The translations under genes and the position numbers were made by a program. A DNA stretch of 64,000 nucleotides from Episyrphus balteatus (taxonomy: Eukaryota > Arthropoda > Insecta > Diptera > Syrphidae). The notes under the pieces were generated by a model. It had not been told where the DNA came from, searched no databases, and saw nothing but the letters and a program-made list of their open reading frames with translations. Position 1 is the stretch's first letter. Each line of letters begins with the position of its first letter. Location: the NCBI RefSeq assembly GCF_945859705.1, contig NC_079137.1, positions 79,133,150 through 79,197,149 on the forward strand, read 5' to 3'. Below, piece by piece: positions 1-12,118 of the stretch.

Positions 1-678
1 TTAATCTTACAACTTTTCTCCGAACTCAAAAACTAGTGCATAGTGCACACCTTTTAAAATTATCACAAAATAACGTGATTGAAAAAAAAATTATCCCATT
101 TTCTATATCCGATTAAGAATTTTTTTGAATTTAAAAAAAAATCATTTACGCAGTCAGTAGGATGTAATTAAAATTAACTTCTGGTTGGATTAGTTGTACA
201 CATTATATATAGAAATATACTCATTTAATGCAAAACATTTATAATATTTTTATGATTAATTAAAAGTAATCCATTAAAATGTCAAAAAATCTATATTTAC
301 AAAAATAGATAGGAAACCGTAATTAAACTTGCATGTCTGCTTGTCTTGCAGCAGCACAAACAAAATTACCAATTGCGTTTATAGAAAAGCGCCTACCCAA
401 ACATAATTTTACACTAATTGAAATTGCCACCGTGTCGAACGTGCATTTGACCACAAACATATATACATTTTCATCACTCTTTTGCACCCCTTTCTCTAAA
501 TTTTGATAATGGAATAAAGTTGCAAATTTGCATGATGTGCGGGTGGGTCTAAAAAGGCTCTTTTTGCCAACACCTATTTCCGGCGCTAGTTTCTGTTTAA
601 ATAAATATTCAATTTGCAGAGAGTAATCATAATTCGATAATGTGTCATTCGTTTCTAAAACTTACCCCATAGCTATTA
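1..678. other. AT-rich unique sequence, no gene seen
   Basis: I see no splice-bounded open frame, RNA gene or repeat structure. The stretch is ordinary AT-rich DNA with short A and T runs, ending at the border of the TIR element that follows. Confidence 0.6.
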
Positions 679-1104
679 CTAGTGATGGGAACAATCGAAT
701 GATTTGAACTATCGATAGTTAGTAACTGAATGATTTGAACTATCGAATAGTTCATTCATTCATTCATTCATTCGAATAAAAACTATTGAATAAAACTATC
801 GAATTAACTATCGGATAAAAACTATCGAATAAAACTATCGAATAAAAAAATATTTGAATGAAAAAACTATTCGAATGAAAAAACTATCGAATAAAAAACT
901 ATCGAATGAAAAAACTATCGTTTAAGAAAACTATCTTATAAAAAAAAACAATTAGAATGAAAAAACTATTTAGAATAAAAAAAACTATTCGAATGAAAAT
1001 AGTAACTAAATGAATCAATGAATGATTTAAAACTATCGAATGAATGAATATTTTACAATTATCGATAGTTTGATATTTTTTATTCACATAATTCCCATCA
1101 CTAG
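679..1104. mobile_element. hAT-like MITE packed with ACTATCGAAT repeats
   Basis: The stretch is bounded by terminal inverted repeats CTAGTGATGGGAA (679-691) and TTCCCATCACTAG (1092-1104). Ends of the TAGTGATGGGA type with 8-bp duplications are characteristic of many hAT elements. The flanking 8-mers gctattac (left) and cctatcac (right) agree at 6 of 8 positions, which fits an old duplication but does not prove one. The interior is not coding. It is a degenerate tandem field of CTATCGAAT and AAAAACTATTCGAATG words plus a short ATTC run, with the octamer TATCGATA near both ends (710-717 and about 1060). No transposase is present, so it would be non-autonomous. The hAT assignment is inference from the ends. 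Confidence 0.7.
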
Positions 1105-2219
1105 CCTATCACCGTACACCACATTAGACCACACCACACCACACCACAAACGTCACACATTCAAATGCGTGTGAATTGTTCACTCACTCATTCATTTTCC
1201 ACAACCGAGACCCCAACTCCAACTCCGAACTGTAGCAACTCCAAATACTCGTCCAACATTCATGACTTGATGCATAAATAATTATCTCTGTGTCAGCAGG
1301 TGCTTGCGGCTAAAAAATATTGCCCCAACACACAGACAAAATTAAAAAGAAAAATTAAAAAAAATTCTCTGATCTATGTTGTTGACGTATGCTGACGTTC
1401 ATGAGGTTTTAAGTTGGTTTTTTATCACTCCTCGCCCCACTGTGTGCTCTCACTTTGTGGCATTTACCAGCACTTAACCGCACAAGCAGCAGTATGGTCT
1501 GATAATTATCAATTGCATACGATGGCGATTCCGATATAGTGTTGCAACAGAAAAAGAGAATGTGGCACCAATTGACCCTGTTATAGGCTTCACACGCTTT
1601 CTACCGCGCGCTATCTCTGATGATGATGATGCATCCTGATAAATCTTTAAAATTCAGCCATTCATCTGTTTTTTAAATTTGCATTTTTTTATCACTTGTT
1701 CTTTTGTTGTTTTTTGTAAAAAAAAAAAATAATGTGCCTGTGAATAATATGAAAAACGGAAAAATGATTGGGTGCAGCAGTGTCATGATGCAGTGTAATA
1801 ATTAGTCACTTGGCTTGCATATTAAAGTGTTGCACATTCACGAATTTATTGTTTCTCGCTACCCCGCATAAATATCCTGGCTTTGGCTATATGCAACTTT
1901 AATTGCGGTTCTGCTGTGTTGTTATTTATTTTTTTTTCAGCAGTTTTTTGTACGAGGAGGAGGAGGTTTTTTTTACCAACAATTTTGTTCGTCTTCCTCG
2001 CTATATGATTGCATGTTGACATTTTTATCCCACATGTTGTTTGGGCGATGTGTGTCGTCCTGTTTCTTGTTTTTTTTTTGTTAATTTTTTTGGGTAGGGA
2101 AGATGAACATGTACAGCTATGGATAATAATTGGTATTTCTGAATGTCCTTTTTTCCCACTTGTGCTGTATGTAGGTGAGATTAAGGCTAGTTAGGAATTT
2201 CATACAAAAAAAAAAAATT
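1105..2219. other. AT-rich non-coding sequence, no gene seen
   Basis: It holds a short ACCAC microsatellite (about 1126-1147) and an isolated CACTGTG heptamer with an A/T tract behind it (1414-1444, see findings). A strong acceptor-like pyrimidine tract ending in CAG lies near 1939-1941, but no convincing exon follows it. The rest is AT-rich with no recognisable gene. Confidence 0.5.
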
Positions 2220-3935
2220 AAGAATGAAGCCAGAATGTCTTTTTGACTATAAATTGCTATTTTCGTTACGTTCCACTCGTTTCCTATAAGACATCAGTTC
2301 AAATTTCTCGGTGAATTTTCACCTTTAATTACTTGAGTATGATTGGTCAGTTTCGTTAAGTTTCATATTTTTTATAATCTAAATGTTATACGTTTGTTTT
2401 TTCGTTAAGTTATTCTTCCCACTTAGTATGATTTAGATACATGATCCTATTTAATTTTAAGCAATGATATTCTATAGTTTCGTCAAGTTTCCTGCGACTT
2501 GTTTTAATTATTAAGATATTTGTTTTTTTCGTTAAAGAATTTAGGACTTCCCCTAACATTCAAATGATTTTAAATTTTCCATCTCCATTTTCTATAACCT
2601 TATACAGATTCGTCAAGTTGCCTATGACTTTATACCATCATTAAGTGATAATTTTTCTTGTTTCGTTTGTTTCCACATTTCTTCATTTCACATATTATGA
2701 AATATTTTTATGAATCATTTCTATCTTCATGATTTAAAATAGTTTAATGATTCAATTATAACAGAGATTTTATGATTTAATTGGTAATTTAATTTCGTTA
2801 AGTTTTTAGTTTTAAGTTTTTCAGTTTCTTTAAATTTTCGTAATTACTGAAATCATTTGCCATTTGAAATAATTCTTATAATCGATTTTGTTTACTCATT
2901 TTCGTTAAGTGTTTTGCTTTTCGACTAGAATTGGTCAGCTTTCTTAAATTTTTACACTATACAATATTTGTATGTATCCACTAAGTTTGGTTGTGATTCA
3001 ATTTTTGTGAAGGTTTTTTACTCTTCGTTCATAATTATTCATCAGCTTCGTTAAGTTTTTTTAAATTTTCTTTCCTTTCCAAGAAATGTTTGCCAACTAA
3101 ATTTTGTTCGTTAAATTTTTTATTTATATTTGTCCTCCATTTAAGAAATGAATTTTAATCATTGGTCAATAATTGCACAGCTTCACTTCCAATACTGAAT
3201 AATACCTAAAATTAATTACCTAAAATTTTAATGTTTTCCATAATTCTAATTGAATATCTATTTTGTGTCAAATAATTTGTATGAAGTTGAGTTAAAATTT
3301 TTGATAATTTTATCGATAATTTTTACTACATTGTTTTATTTTGCAAGTTTCTTTAAGTTTTCCATCTCTCTGATTCATTCTTTTTATGTAAGGATCCACT
3401 GAAATTTGAACTGAATTTTTATTCCTATAGCACGATTGGTGAGTTTCGTTAAGTTATTTTTTTTTTATTTTTGGTTCTTTCATATAAAAGAAACACCTAC
3501 AACTTAAAAGTATTCCCTTTTAATCAGAAGTCCTCATTTGTTATCATATTGGTTATTTCTATAGTGAATATTATTTTGTTTCGTTAAGTTTTTTTTATCT
3601 TTCGAATTAACTTTAAAAAAAAAATAGAATGCTTTTTATTTTAAATTTGAATAATTTTCTATGAGGTAGATCCTTATACAGTTTTAGTTACTGACTTTCG
3701 TTAAGTTTACAATATGTACGATATTCAAATATGTACTATATTCAAATATTTTTTTTCTGTAGAAACTTAACGAAACTAAGTACTTATTTCACTATTAGAA
3801 CAGTGCTGTAGTTTTCTCGATTTTTGATGGTTTTCTTGTTTAAATATTGCTTCTTCGTCAAGTTGTCGTTAACTTTAGTTATCAAGGAAACAGCAGTTGT
3901 GAATTTTGCTTTCGTTAAAATTTAACAATCAATTG
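2220..3935 (+). repeat. Degenerate dispersed-phrase repeat (TTTCGTTAAGTTT)
   Basis: The phrase TTTCGTTAAGTTT, or a 1-3 base variant, recurs at least 14 times, for example near 2349, 2402, 2481, 2528, 2610, 2794, 2900, 3048, 3107, 3445, 3580, 3697, 3854 and 3910. One copy is inverted (AAACTTAACGAAAC near 3764). Spacing is irregular, roughly 45-340 bp, and the sequence between copies is AT-rich and not obviously related. This looks like an ancient, heavily diverged tandem repeat or a field of recurring short sites. No open frame explains it. Its nature is unknown. Confidence 0.6.
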
Positions 3936-5806
3936 GCAATTTCATACAACCCCACTTGTACACTTCAACTGTGGTCGCGTTGTAGTATATTCCCTGTTCA
4001 GTTTTCTACACCACCATAACCACATACACGCTGTAGGTACTCAAAAGGATGACTTGCAGTCATGACACAGAAATTGTTAATCCCTTTTTTTTTCTGTATA
4101 TATACTCCAGTGCAGCCTGGGTGCCATGTACATTTTTTATAGCCCAGATAAGTTGATTTAAGGCGGATTTTCATTGCAGTAATTCCATTAAAATTACTCA
4201 CAGATGCAATCTGCATGCTTTAAAAAAAAAAAATAAATATTAAAAAAAAAAATTAAATTAAAGAAAAAAGTGGAAAAAAAACAAAAGCGAATTTATGAAT
4301 TCGCCTTGTATATTTATTCATTAACAACGGTCATAATTTTAATTTTCATTCATTTTATTATTTCATTATCTGTTTTGGCGTTTTTTTTTAATTATTTGTG
4401 AATATGTACACGATAATTTTTTAGACTCACAGTATAACCAGAAAACAGGGTGTATCATTATTTATTAATTTATTCTTGACTGTGTCGTTGTCGTTTTCGT
4501 CGTCGTCATGATCATATCGTCGTATCCTTGTTTGGTAGTATTTTTTGTTGTTGTTGTCCTGGATATATGTATGTTGTGCATTGTTATGGAAATTTATTGA
4601 AGCCTCATGGCGCATATATATGCATTTGTGTGGTACACCAAGAAAATCAGAGTGAGAGCCAAAGAGAGATGAAATGTTTGATGCAATTTTCAGTTTTCAG
4701 GAAGAAGAAAAATAAAAATTAAATACACAGAATAATTTGCAGAAAATTGTTGCATTGTTTTTGCTTAAAAACACCCATGATCGCATATTATATTTCCTCA
4801 TATAACAGACATATACATTCGGAAGGATATGGCCAGGACAATACAATACACAACAATGCATCACCCTGCTTTTTTGCTCTATGCTCATTGTGTAGGTGCA
4901 TATGGAATGAATGAGGTTTTTTTGAATTTTTCGGGGGATGAGGTTGATATTTTGCATTCAAATTGGTTTTTGAAAGTTCAAATTGAAAGGCGATGCAAAA
5001 TGTGTGTGTAGGTAGATAGTATTCATTCTTGCATGATTTTATTTAATAATTCTCTTTCATCACAATTGCTCATAGGTCAAAGAGGTGGAAATTTATTTGT
5101 TTTTCCTTTCCGATTTTATATATACATATGTATGTTTGTATGTAGTATATTCAATTTTGGTATCAACTTACGGGAGCATATATTTTCTATTTTATCTCTT
5201 TTTACCCTCAAAAACAATATTTGCATTTATTGTTTTATTCATGGTTTTAATTTTTTTTTTCCTGGTCTTTCTTGGTTATTTTATGTTGAGATGAAGATGG
5301 AATAAAAAAAAACTGAGCTGTCAAAAATATGTCAGAAGGATTCAAGTATATATAATATGCAATAAAAAGACGTTGGTGCAATGATGGATGAAAGCTTCTA
5401 TCTTAAGAGTGAACAAGTTGAAAGTAGTTCATAATTACCTTTCAACTGCAGTACTTTTAATGGTTTTTTACCTTTGATGTTTTCTGGTGTGGGTTGAGAG
5501 AAAATGTCTGCAATTCTTGATAAAATTGTATCTCTGATGAGTAAAGTAGAAAAACCTTTTAAATATAATTTTTTTTTGTATTTGATTGTTTTTTGAAGTT
5601 TGAGTAGATGTAATTATTTTAATGTTGTGGTCCATTTAAGGCAACACTTTACTTTCGCTTCAAGAAGAAAAAAAATGAAAAATGGTCCTTCGAGCCAGAT
5701 ATTTCTACAAATCAAACCTATCTAATTTTTTTCTACAACTGTTACACTTCTTTGTGACAACATAGCTAAAATTTACTAATTACATTTTAAGAATTAAGAT
5801 TTTTGA
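3936..5806. other. AT-rich unique sequence, no gene seen
   Basis: There are poly-A and poly-T tracts and a short CGT-rich run (about 4487-4525) but no supported exon, RNA gene or element. The open frames here are short, begin at non-ATG codons and are low-complexity, rich in F, I, Y and K as expected of translated AT-rich DNA. Confidence 0.55.
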
Positions 5807-6097
5807 CAATTCAATTCAATTCAATTCAATTCAATTCAATTCAATTCAATTCAATTCAATTCAATTCAATTCAATTCAATTCAATTCAATTCAATTCAAT
5901 TCAATTCAATTCAATTCAATTCAATTCAATTCAATTCAATTCAATTCAATTCAATTCAATTCAATTCAATTCAATTCAATTCAATTCAATTCAATTCAAT
6001 TCAATTCAATTCCATTCAATTCAATTCAATTCAATTCAATTCAATTCAATTCAATTCAATTCAATTCAATTCAATTCAATTCAATTCAATTTAATTC
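5807..6097. repeat. Pentanucleotide microsatellite (TTCAA)n, about 57 copies
   Basis: The array is almost perfect from 5807 to 6090, with one A-to-C substitution at 6013 and a decayed last unit. Because five bases and the triplet code share a 15-base period, it translates as an endless N-S-I-Q-F repeat. That open frame is a by-product of the repeat, not a gene. The purity of nearly 290 bp implies recent expansion and probably length polymorphism. Confidence 0.98.
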
Positions 6098-6179
6098 ACA
6101 CAAAAAAATTAAAGACACTCTTTTCAATGCAGAATTAATGAAACCGGGTTACCTCCAAAATTATATTATTGCAGTGATA

Positions 6180-6312
6180 CCAGTGATTGAAGGCCTTTTC
6201 GATTCCCTGCAAAACACTATCCCCCTGTTGGCTGGATTTGAACCCAGCTGAATTTTACCCTTTCATTACACCAGATTGATTAGATATTAAGCCTTGAGCT
6301 TATAACACTTTT
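6180..6312 (-). mobile_element. Relic of a tRNA-derived SINE (minus strand)
   Basis: On the minus strand there is a good RNA polymerase III B box, GGTTCAAATCC (plus-strand 6234-6244). A weaker A-box-like TAATCAATCTGG lies about 27 bp upstream of it (plus-strand 6271-6282). No tRNA cloverleaf closes around them. The combination suggests the decayed head of a tRNA-derived SINE rather than a working tRNA. The body downstream (toward 6180) is not recognisable. Confidence 0.4.
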
Positions 6313-8394
6313 AATTCTGCTTAAAATTTTGGTTCAAGATCCTCCTTCTAAATTCTCAATGTCTTTTTCTAAAACAGCAGCATAAAGTAGGTGCTTTTAA
6401 GGCTTTTGATTTTGATACCTAATCCCAATCCAAAATTCATCCATCTCTATTAAATCTGTTTGATAAAAACGAACGAAAAATTGCTACCACTATTATATCC
6501 TTGAACAATTTTCTGCATGAATCAAAACCAAAAAGCCCTTAACACACACACAAACGTTTCAGCAATAATTTTTTATTGACTTAAAAATATACATAACTTT
6601 CTTTGTCTCTTCAACTTAAATGGCCATATTTCGAGAGCCACTTTCATAAAAACTTTTTTTCACTTCTCTCTTTTTCGATAAAAGAAAATTGGTAGAAAAA
6701 AAAAGAAAAAAGAAAAACGAATACCTTCACTACGCAAAGCAAAAGTGAGCTTGCTCGCTTTTCTCTTGACATTTAAATTCCTGATTCCTGTGAAGCAACC
6801 AACATTTCTCAAGTATCCCATGCCGTTGCCGGTGGTGGTGCCCCCATTTTGTATACTTTTACTACCTTTAACAGTCATAATTTCTCATTTTTCTCATTCC
6901 TTTTGAGCTGACATTAGTGTTGTGTAAACGAAAGAGTTTTCCCATTTCTCACTAGGGACTCTATCACATTACCGTTACCGTTACGTATGTGTAACTGTGT
7001 GTTGAAGGTAGGATTTTAGGTTATGTGAATTTATGAAAAATGAGGATACCTTAAGTATAACACGTACCTTTGGCGCATCATATATATATTTATTAACACA
7101 CAATTTCGCTTTTGCTAAAAGTGCAAAGAACTCGTAACGTTACGTTACATAATAAATAAACAAAAAAACATAAAGGATCTTAAATGTGCAAAAAAAACAG
7201 CAACAGAAAAAGGCATTAAAGTGTAGTAGTGGCAAACAGCAGCAGCAGCAAAAGTGAGCATCATCATCAACATCAAAATACAGTAACATCCATTTGCCTC
7301 AATTTCGTTACCATCAGAGTTACTCTTATAAGGATGTCTTCATACAATACATCTGAGAACATAAAGGACAACGAAAAACCCTTGTGAATGCTTCTTCTTT
7401 TTCAACCAAAAAAAAAAGGAATAAAAATAAGAAGCCTGCAAGCAAAATAATAATAAGAAACGATGCGATAAGTGGGCTTTTGGCAGCAGCACCAGCACCA
7501 CCTAGCGGAAAAAAAGCACAAGTGCAGGAGAGAAAAGAACGTGTAGTGGAGCCTTTACAACAATCTAACGACAAGTAGTTGAAAGAGAAAAAAAGATACC
7601 TATAGCTCTACCCAAAAAGTTTTGTGCTTCTTCCTTTATTTTTGAAAGGTACTTACAGCAAAGAAATAAAAATATAAAAAAAGGAGGTGAAAATATATAT
7701 TTTTTAGGTTACGAACGACGCCATTCATATTGTATCTCTTCTGCCTCGATATTATAACTCCCCCCGCGTTTCAACCAAAAAACAAAAAACTTTGCATTAA
7801 AACTATAGTTACTCGCTGTTTATGTATACAAATACATACCTTTGGCAGGATACTATACACAAGGCTTCCTTTCCTATACTTATACTAAAACTGGCAAGCA
7901 GCAACAACGAGCTATCATAGTTTATGTTGTCGGTACACTTAACTGACACAAGACAAGCATCCTCTAAGTCGGGCACGAAAAATCGCAGCAGCATCAGGAG
8001 CATCCCAAGAACAAAAAAAAAAAAAGCGAACAAAATACATTACATTCCAGCTTACATACACGAGTAAAGTACATAAAAACGGGAATATCCTCGAACAGGA
8101 CATGAAACTTTTCGTTTGCCTCTTCCTTGTTAACTTTCAAAAAAAAAATGAAAAATAAGAGGAACCACACCAGCACACAAGTCGATGTTGGAGTGTGCCG
8201 CTGCACTGCTGCCGTGCCAAGTCTAGCAAACAGTCGGGGCTGTAAAACGAACAGGGCTGAATTGAGTTTGACACAAAACTTGCTTTTGTTTTCAGTAGGG
8301 ATATTGGGTGTATTAAGATCTTAGACCTGTCAATCTGTCGTGTTAAGTTCCACAAAAGTCGTGCTCAGTTTGAATTTGTAGTTTTTTTTTATTA
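6313..8394. other. AT-rich unique sequence, no gene seen
   Basis: It contains short CAG/CAT-rich runs (about 7232-7275), the palindrome-like GTAACGTTACGTTAC (7134-7148) and many A tracts. The open frames are short and low-complexity. I see no element borders. Confidence 0.5.
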
Positions 8395-10290
8395 GAGAAC
8401 ACCAACAACTCAATAGAGAGTAGCTTAATTTCAGCCGAATTTAATAAGTTTCGGCAGAAGTGTTTCAGTATCAGTTTTTGAAACGATTCAGTAGTTTCCA
8501 AAAAATTTTGCTAAAATTTTCAACACTCTGCAGAAATCATTTCAAATCTGCTGAAAGTTGGGAATCGACCAATTTCAACTAGGACTTAGTAGTTTTTACA
8601 CAATTTCTGCTGAATTTAACAGATTTTAGCTGTAATTTACCAATTTCATATAACATTTAGTGATTTCGCCATAATTTCGGAGAAACCGAATTTCTGATTA
8701 TATTTTCCAGTTTCAGCTGAGATTCAGTAGTTCCAACACAATAACTATTGAAATTCTCTAGTTTCAGCAGAAAATAAGTACATATTTTCCGCATAATTTT
8801 TCGTGAAATAAACCGATTTCAGTTGTATTTTATCAATTTTAGCTGAGGTTAAGAAGTTATCACTAGTTTCCTCCTAATTTCTGATGGAACTTATCATTTT
8901 CTGCTGAAATTTTGTAGTTTTTAGAAGAATTCATTTTCTGTTGAAATTTTGAAGTTTTCGAAGAATTTCTGCTTGATTATCAGTTTCAGCTGCAATTTGC
9001 TTCTTTCCGACAAATTCCTGTGGAAATTTATTGGTTTCAAGCAAGATTTGGCAGTCCCCACCCAGTTACTGCTGAAATTTTTCCAGTTATTCAACTGATA
9101 TTTGTTCCTTTCTAAATACCTGCTAAATAACAAATTTCGGCTGTTTGGTAGTTTCAACCAATTTCAATTATTGCTGAATAATCTTTTTCAACTAAAACTT
9201 TCCGCCTAAATTTTGCTAACACTTGCTTTTATCAGCTGGAATTTTTTAGAGTCCACCGAAGTTTTGTTGAAATTTTCGACTTTCAGCTGAAATGCAGTGA
9301 CTTCCGCTAAGATTTAGTAGTTCCCATTCAATTTCTGCTGAAATCATTCTTTTTCAGCTGAGACTTAGTAGATTCTGTCCACAATTGAAATTTTATAGAT
9401 TCCACCCGATTTCTGCTCGAATTTTCCAGTTTCAGAAAAATTTAGTAAATTCTGCTGAGATTTTTGCTGAAATTATTCTTTTTGAGCTAAGATTTAGTAC
9501 ATTCTGTCAAATATGTGTTAAAATTTATCAGCTTAAGCTGGGATCTAGTAGTTTCTGGCTAAAATCTACCATATTCAGCAGAGTTTTAGTAGTTTCCGCT
9601 TCATTTCCGCTAAAATATACCACTTTCATCGTTGGTTTAGTAAATTCCGCTTTATTTATTCTGAAAATTTATGAGATTTAGTAGTTTCCAACCGATTTCC
9701 GCAAAAACAATAATTACATTATTATTGTTATGTTTCAACTGAGAATTTGCTGAAATATTTCAGTTATAGTCGACATTAAGTAAATTTCGTTGGGATTTAG
9801 TAGTTTCCAACCGGTTTCTGGCTGAAATTGTTCTATTTCAACTTAGTAGATTCTGTCCAATTTCTACTACAATTTACCAGTTCAACTTAAATTTTCTGGA
9901 CTTTCCGATATCTGCTCAAAATTTTCAGTTTCAAAGAAATATTGTAAATTCCGCTCATGTTTCAGCTGAAATTGTTCTAAGCTAAGATTAAGTACATCCT
10001 GTCGAATCTTTGCTAAAATTTATCCGTTTTAGCTGAGATTTAGTAGATCCTGACTGATATCTAACACTTTCAGCGGCGCTATTGTAGTTTCCGCTCTATT
10101 TCCGCTGATATCTACCACATTCAGCAGTGGTTTAGTAATTTCCGCTTTAATTTCACTAAAATAGTTCCTTTTAAACTGAGGTTTATTAGCTTTCACCTGA
10201 GTTCTGCTTTAATTAACAGCTAAGATTCAAATTTCTCAACCTGATTCCAGCTAAAATTTATCTCAGATTAATCAGTTTCAGCTACGGTAT
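8395..10290 (+). repeat. Degenerate phrase repeat (TTTCAGCTGAGATTTAGTAG)
   Basis: For nearly 1.9 kb the sequence cycles through variants of TTTCAGCTGA, GATTTAGTAGTTTCC and ATTTCTGCTGAAATTT. Successive TTTAGTAG cores between about 9310 and 9800 are mostly 40-60 bp apart. Units are highly diverged, so this is an old satellite-like array drifting to the limit of recognition. Open frames inside (for example 9385-9681) are translations of the repeat. Two short patches with the same words inverted lie at about 21500-21690 and 27020-27240. Confidence 0.75.
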
Positions 10291-11689
10291 ATTCTTTTTT
10301 CTTATCAGAAAATCCAACGAAAAGTAATGTTATAGAAAATTTCTTTGCATTTTGCTGAATAATTCTCTTCAAATGTACCTCTTGCTTAATCAATGTAATG
10401 AATGACATTGCAGTAACTCGAATTGCCAAATTTTTTTTTTAGAAATTCTTCAATCTGTCAAGGTTTTTCTTGTCATTGAAATTTGACAAGATGACAAGTG
10501 AATTGTCACCCATCATCTGTCATTTTTAATACATGAAATAGGGCCTGAAATAAGATACCTGTTTTTTTCTTTAAATTATTCCAGCCTTGATGAGATTACA
10601 CAAAAAAAAAAAATTCCGAAAGGCAGGAAATGGAAGAGGAAGGCAAATGAAAGTTGTAATGTACCAAAATTTTTTGATGAAAAACAATTGCTCTAAGTCG
10701 CTTGTACGATGTGATATACTTACGTACTTACAAACACACACACAAACTTACACTAGTCTACCCTTTGCCAAGCCAACGATGATTTTTCCTCTGCTTTTCC
10801 ACACGGAGCCATGCCTAGCATTATACCGTCTCGTTGATAGCTTCTGTGATTCACGGTTATGATGTGGTTGGATGATACCTAAGTATACACTTGAAGAAAA
10901 ACTTTTGGGTCATATTACAGTTTTTAATGTTAGCTTTGGGAACTTGGGAATTTGCACAGCTGAAAAAGTGGAAAACCCTCCGAATCGTCGTACTATCTGC
11001 TGCCTTCTGCTTTTTTGTTTGTTTTCATCAGTAGAGTCGGTATAGTAGAAACAGCGCAACGAACAGTGAATGCACTCAGTAGATAACAAAAGAAAAAGGA
11101 GGCAACTAACTATTAGAACCGTATAATGAGAAAGATTACTTTTAATTTTCCATCCTGGACACATTCATTTGTGTGTTTGCTGCACACAAAGAAAAACAAG
11201 AAAGAAAAGAATAAACCATTTTTGTTTGAATTTTTCACTTGGATGGTGTCATTAGTATGAGTGGAATGATGATACCAGGGCGAGATATTTAATGGGCCAA
11301 CATTAGCATAAGGAATATTTTTTTAACTGGAACTGTTTGATTTAAATTGCTGGGTGTTTGAACTAAAAAATTTCATTGTTCTTAATTTCAATTGGGCATA
11401 AGATATTAATAGTTTAGAAGACCAACGTTTTTAAAAGTGAATATTTCATTAAATTAAAGGAAATTTTTAAAACACTTTCAACTTTTTTCAAATAACTAAA
11501 AAGTAAGAAAATATTTATGTCTTGTTAAAGTATACGCAAATTTCAAGAAATTTTCAGAAATAGCTATATATTTTTTTATTTTTTCCGAAAATTCATTACA
11601 CCCCAAAAAAACTTGATTTTAAATGATTCTATTTTTTGTTGTGGAATATTTGAGAAAAAAGACATTCAAATTAAGATGGGTTGATCCTG
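10291..11689. other. AT-rich unique sequence, no gene seen
   Basis: No repeat border, RNA gene or convincing exon was found. A GTAAGT on the minus strand near 10750 is preceded by an in-frame stop, so it does not make an exon. Confidence 0.5.
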
Positions 11690-11885
11690 AAAATGAAAAA
11701 TAGTGTTGCCACATTGTAAATAGAAATTTTCACTTAGCAACTCTATTTTATAGGCAAAAATTGATACATTAATATATTTAAGTTTGATTTAAAATGCCAT
11801 TAAAATGAATAGATAATGACAAAAAATAATAAAATACATTAAACAATTATGGTTACCCTATTATTGTTAAAAACAAATTTAAACA
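11690..11885 (+). repeat. Diverged relic related to FB4 arm
   Basis: The order of words GTTGCCAC, TAGCAACTCTATTTTA, AGGCAAAAATTG and a following run of AATAATAAAATA matches the left arm of FB4 (about 29470-29640), where the corresponding words are GTTGCCAC, GGCAACCCTATTTTA and AGGAAAAATTG. Many substitutions separate the two, so this would be an old fragment of the same element family. This is a by-eye alignment and no percent identity was computed. Confidence 0.5.
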
Positions 11886-12118
11886 AATTTAATTCTTAAA
11901 AATGAAAAAATATCAGTAAATTAAAAAAAATCATGTTTGCAATTCACACGTGATAGAAGTGAAACCTTAAGAAATCATTTTTCTTGAAAAAAAAATTATA
12001 CCATTAAAAAGCTTACAAAATTTTTTTTCCTTAAATTTTTACAATTTATTCAAAACAATCATTTTTCATGAAAAAAGCAACAAAAAAATTTTTCTTCTAA
12101 CACCATTAAATCCATTTT

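Noticed and set aside
1939..2072. Exon after a strong acceptor-like site
   Set aside because: The product is low-complexity (G, F, S and C runs) and ends in T-tract codons without a donor.
5803..6138. 111-codon NSIQF-repeat protein
   Set aside because: A pure pentanucleotide repeat is open by arithmetic (15-base period); no other sign of coding.
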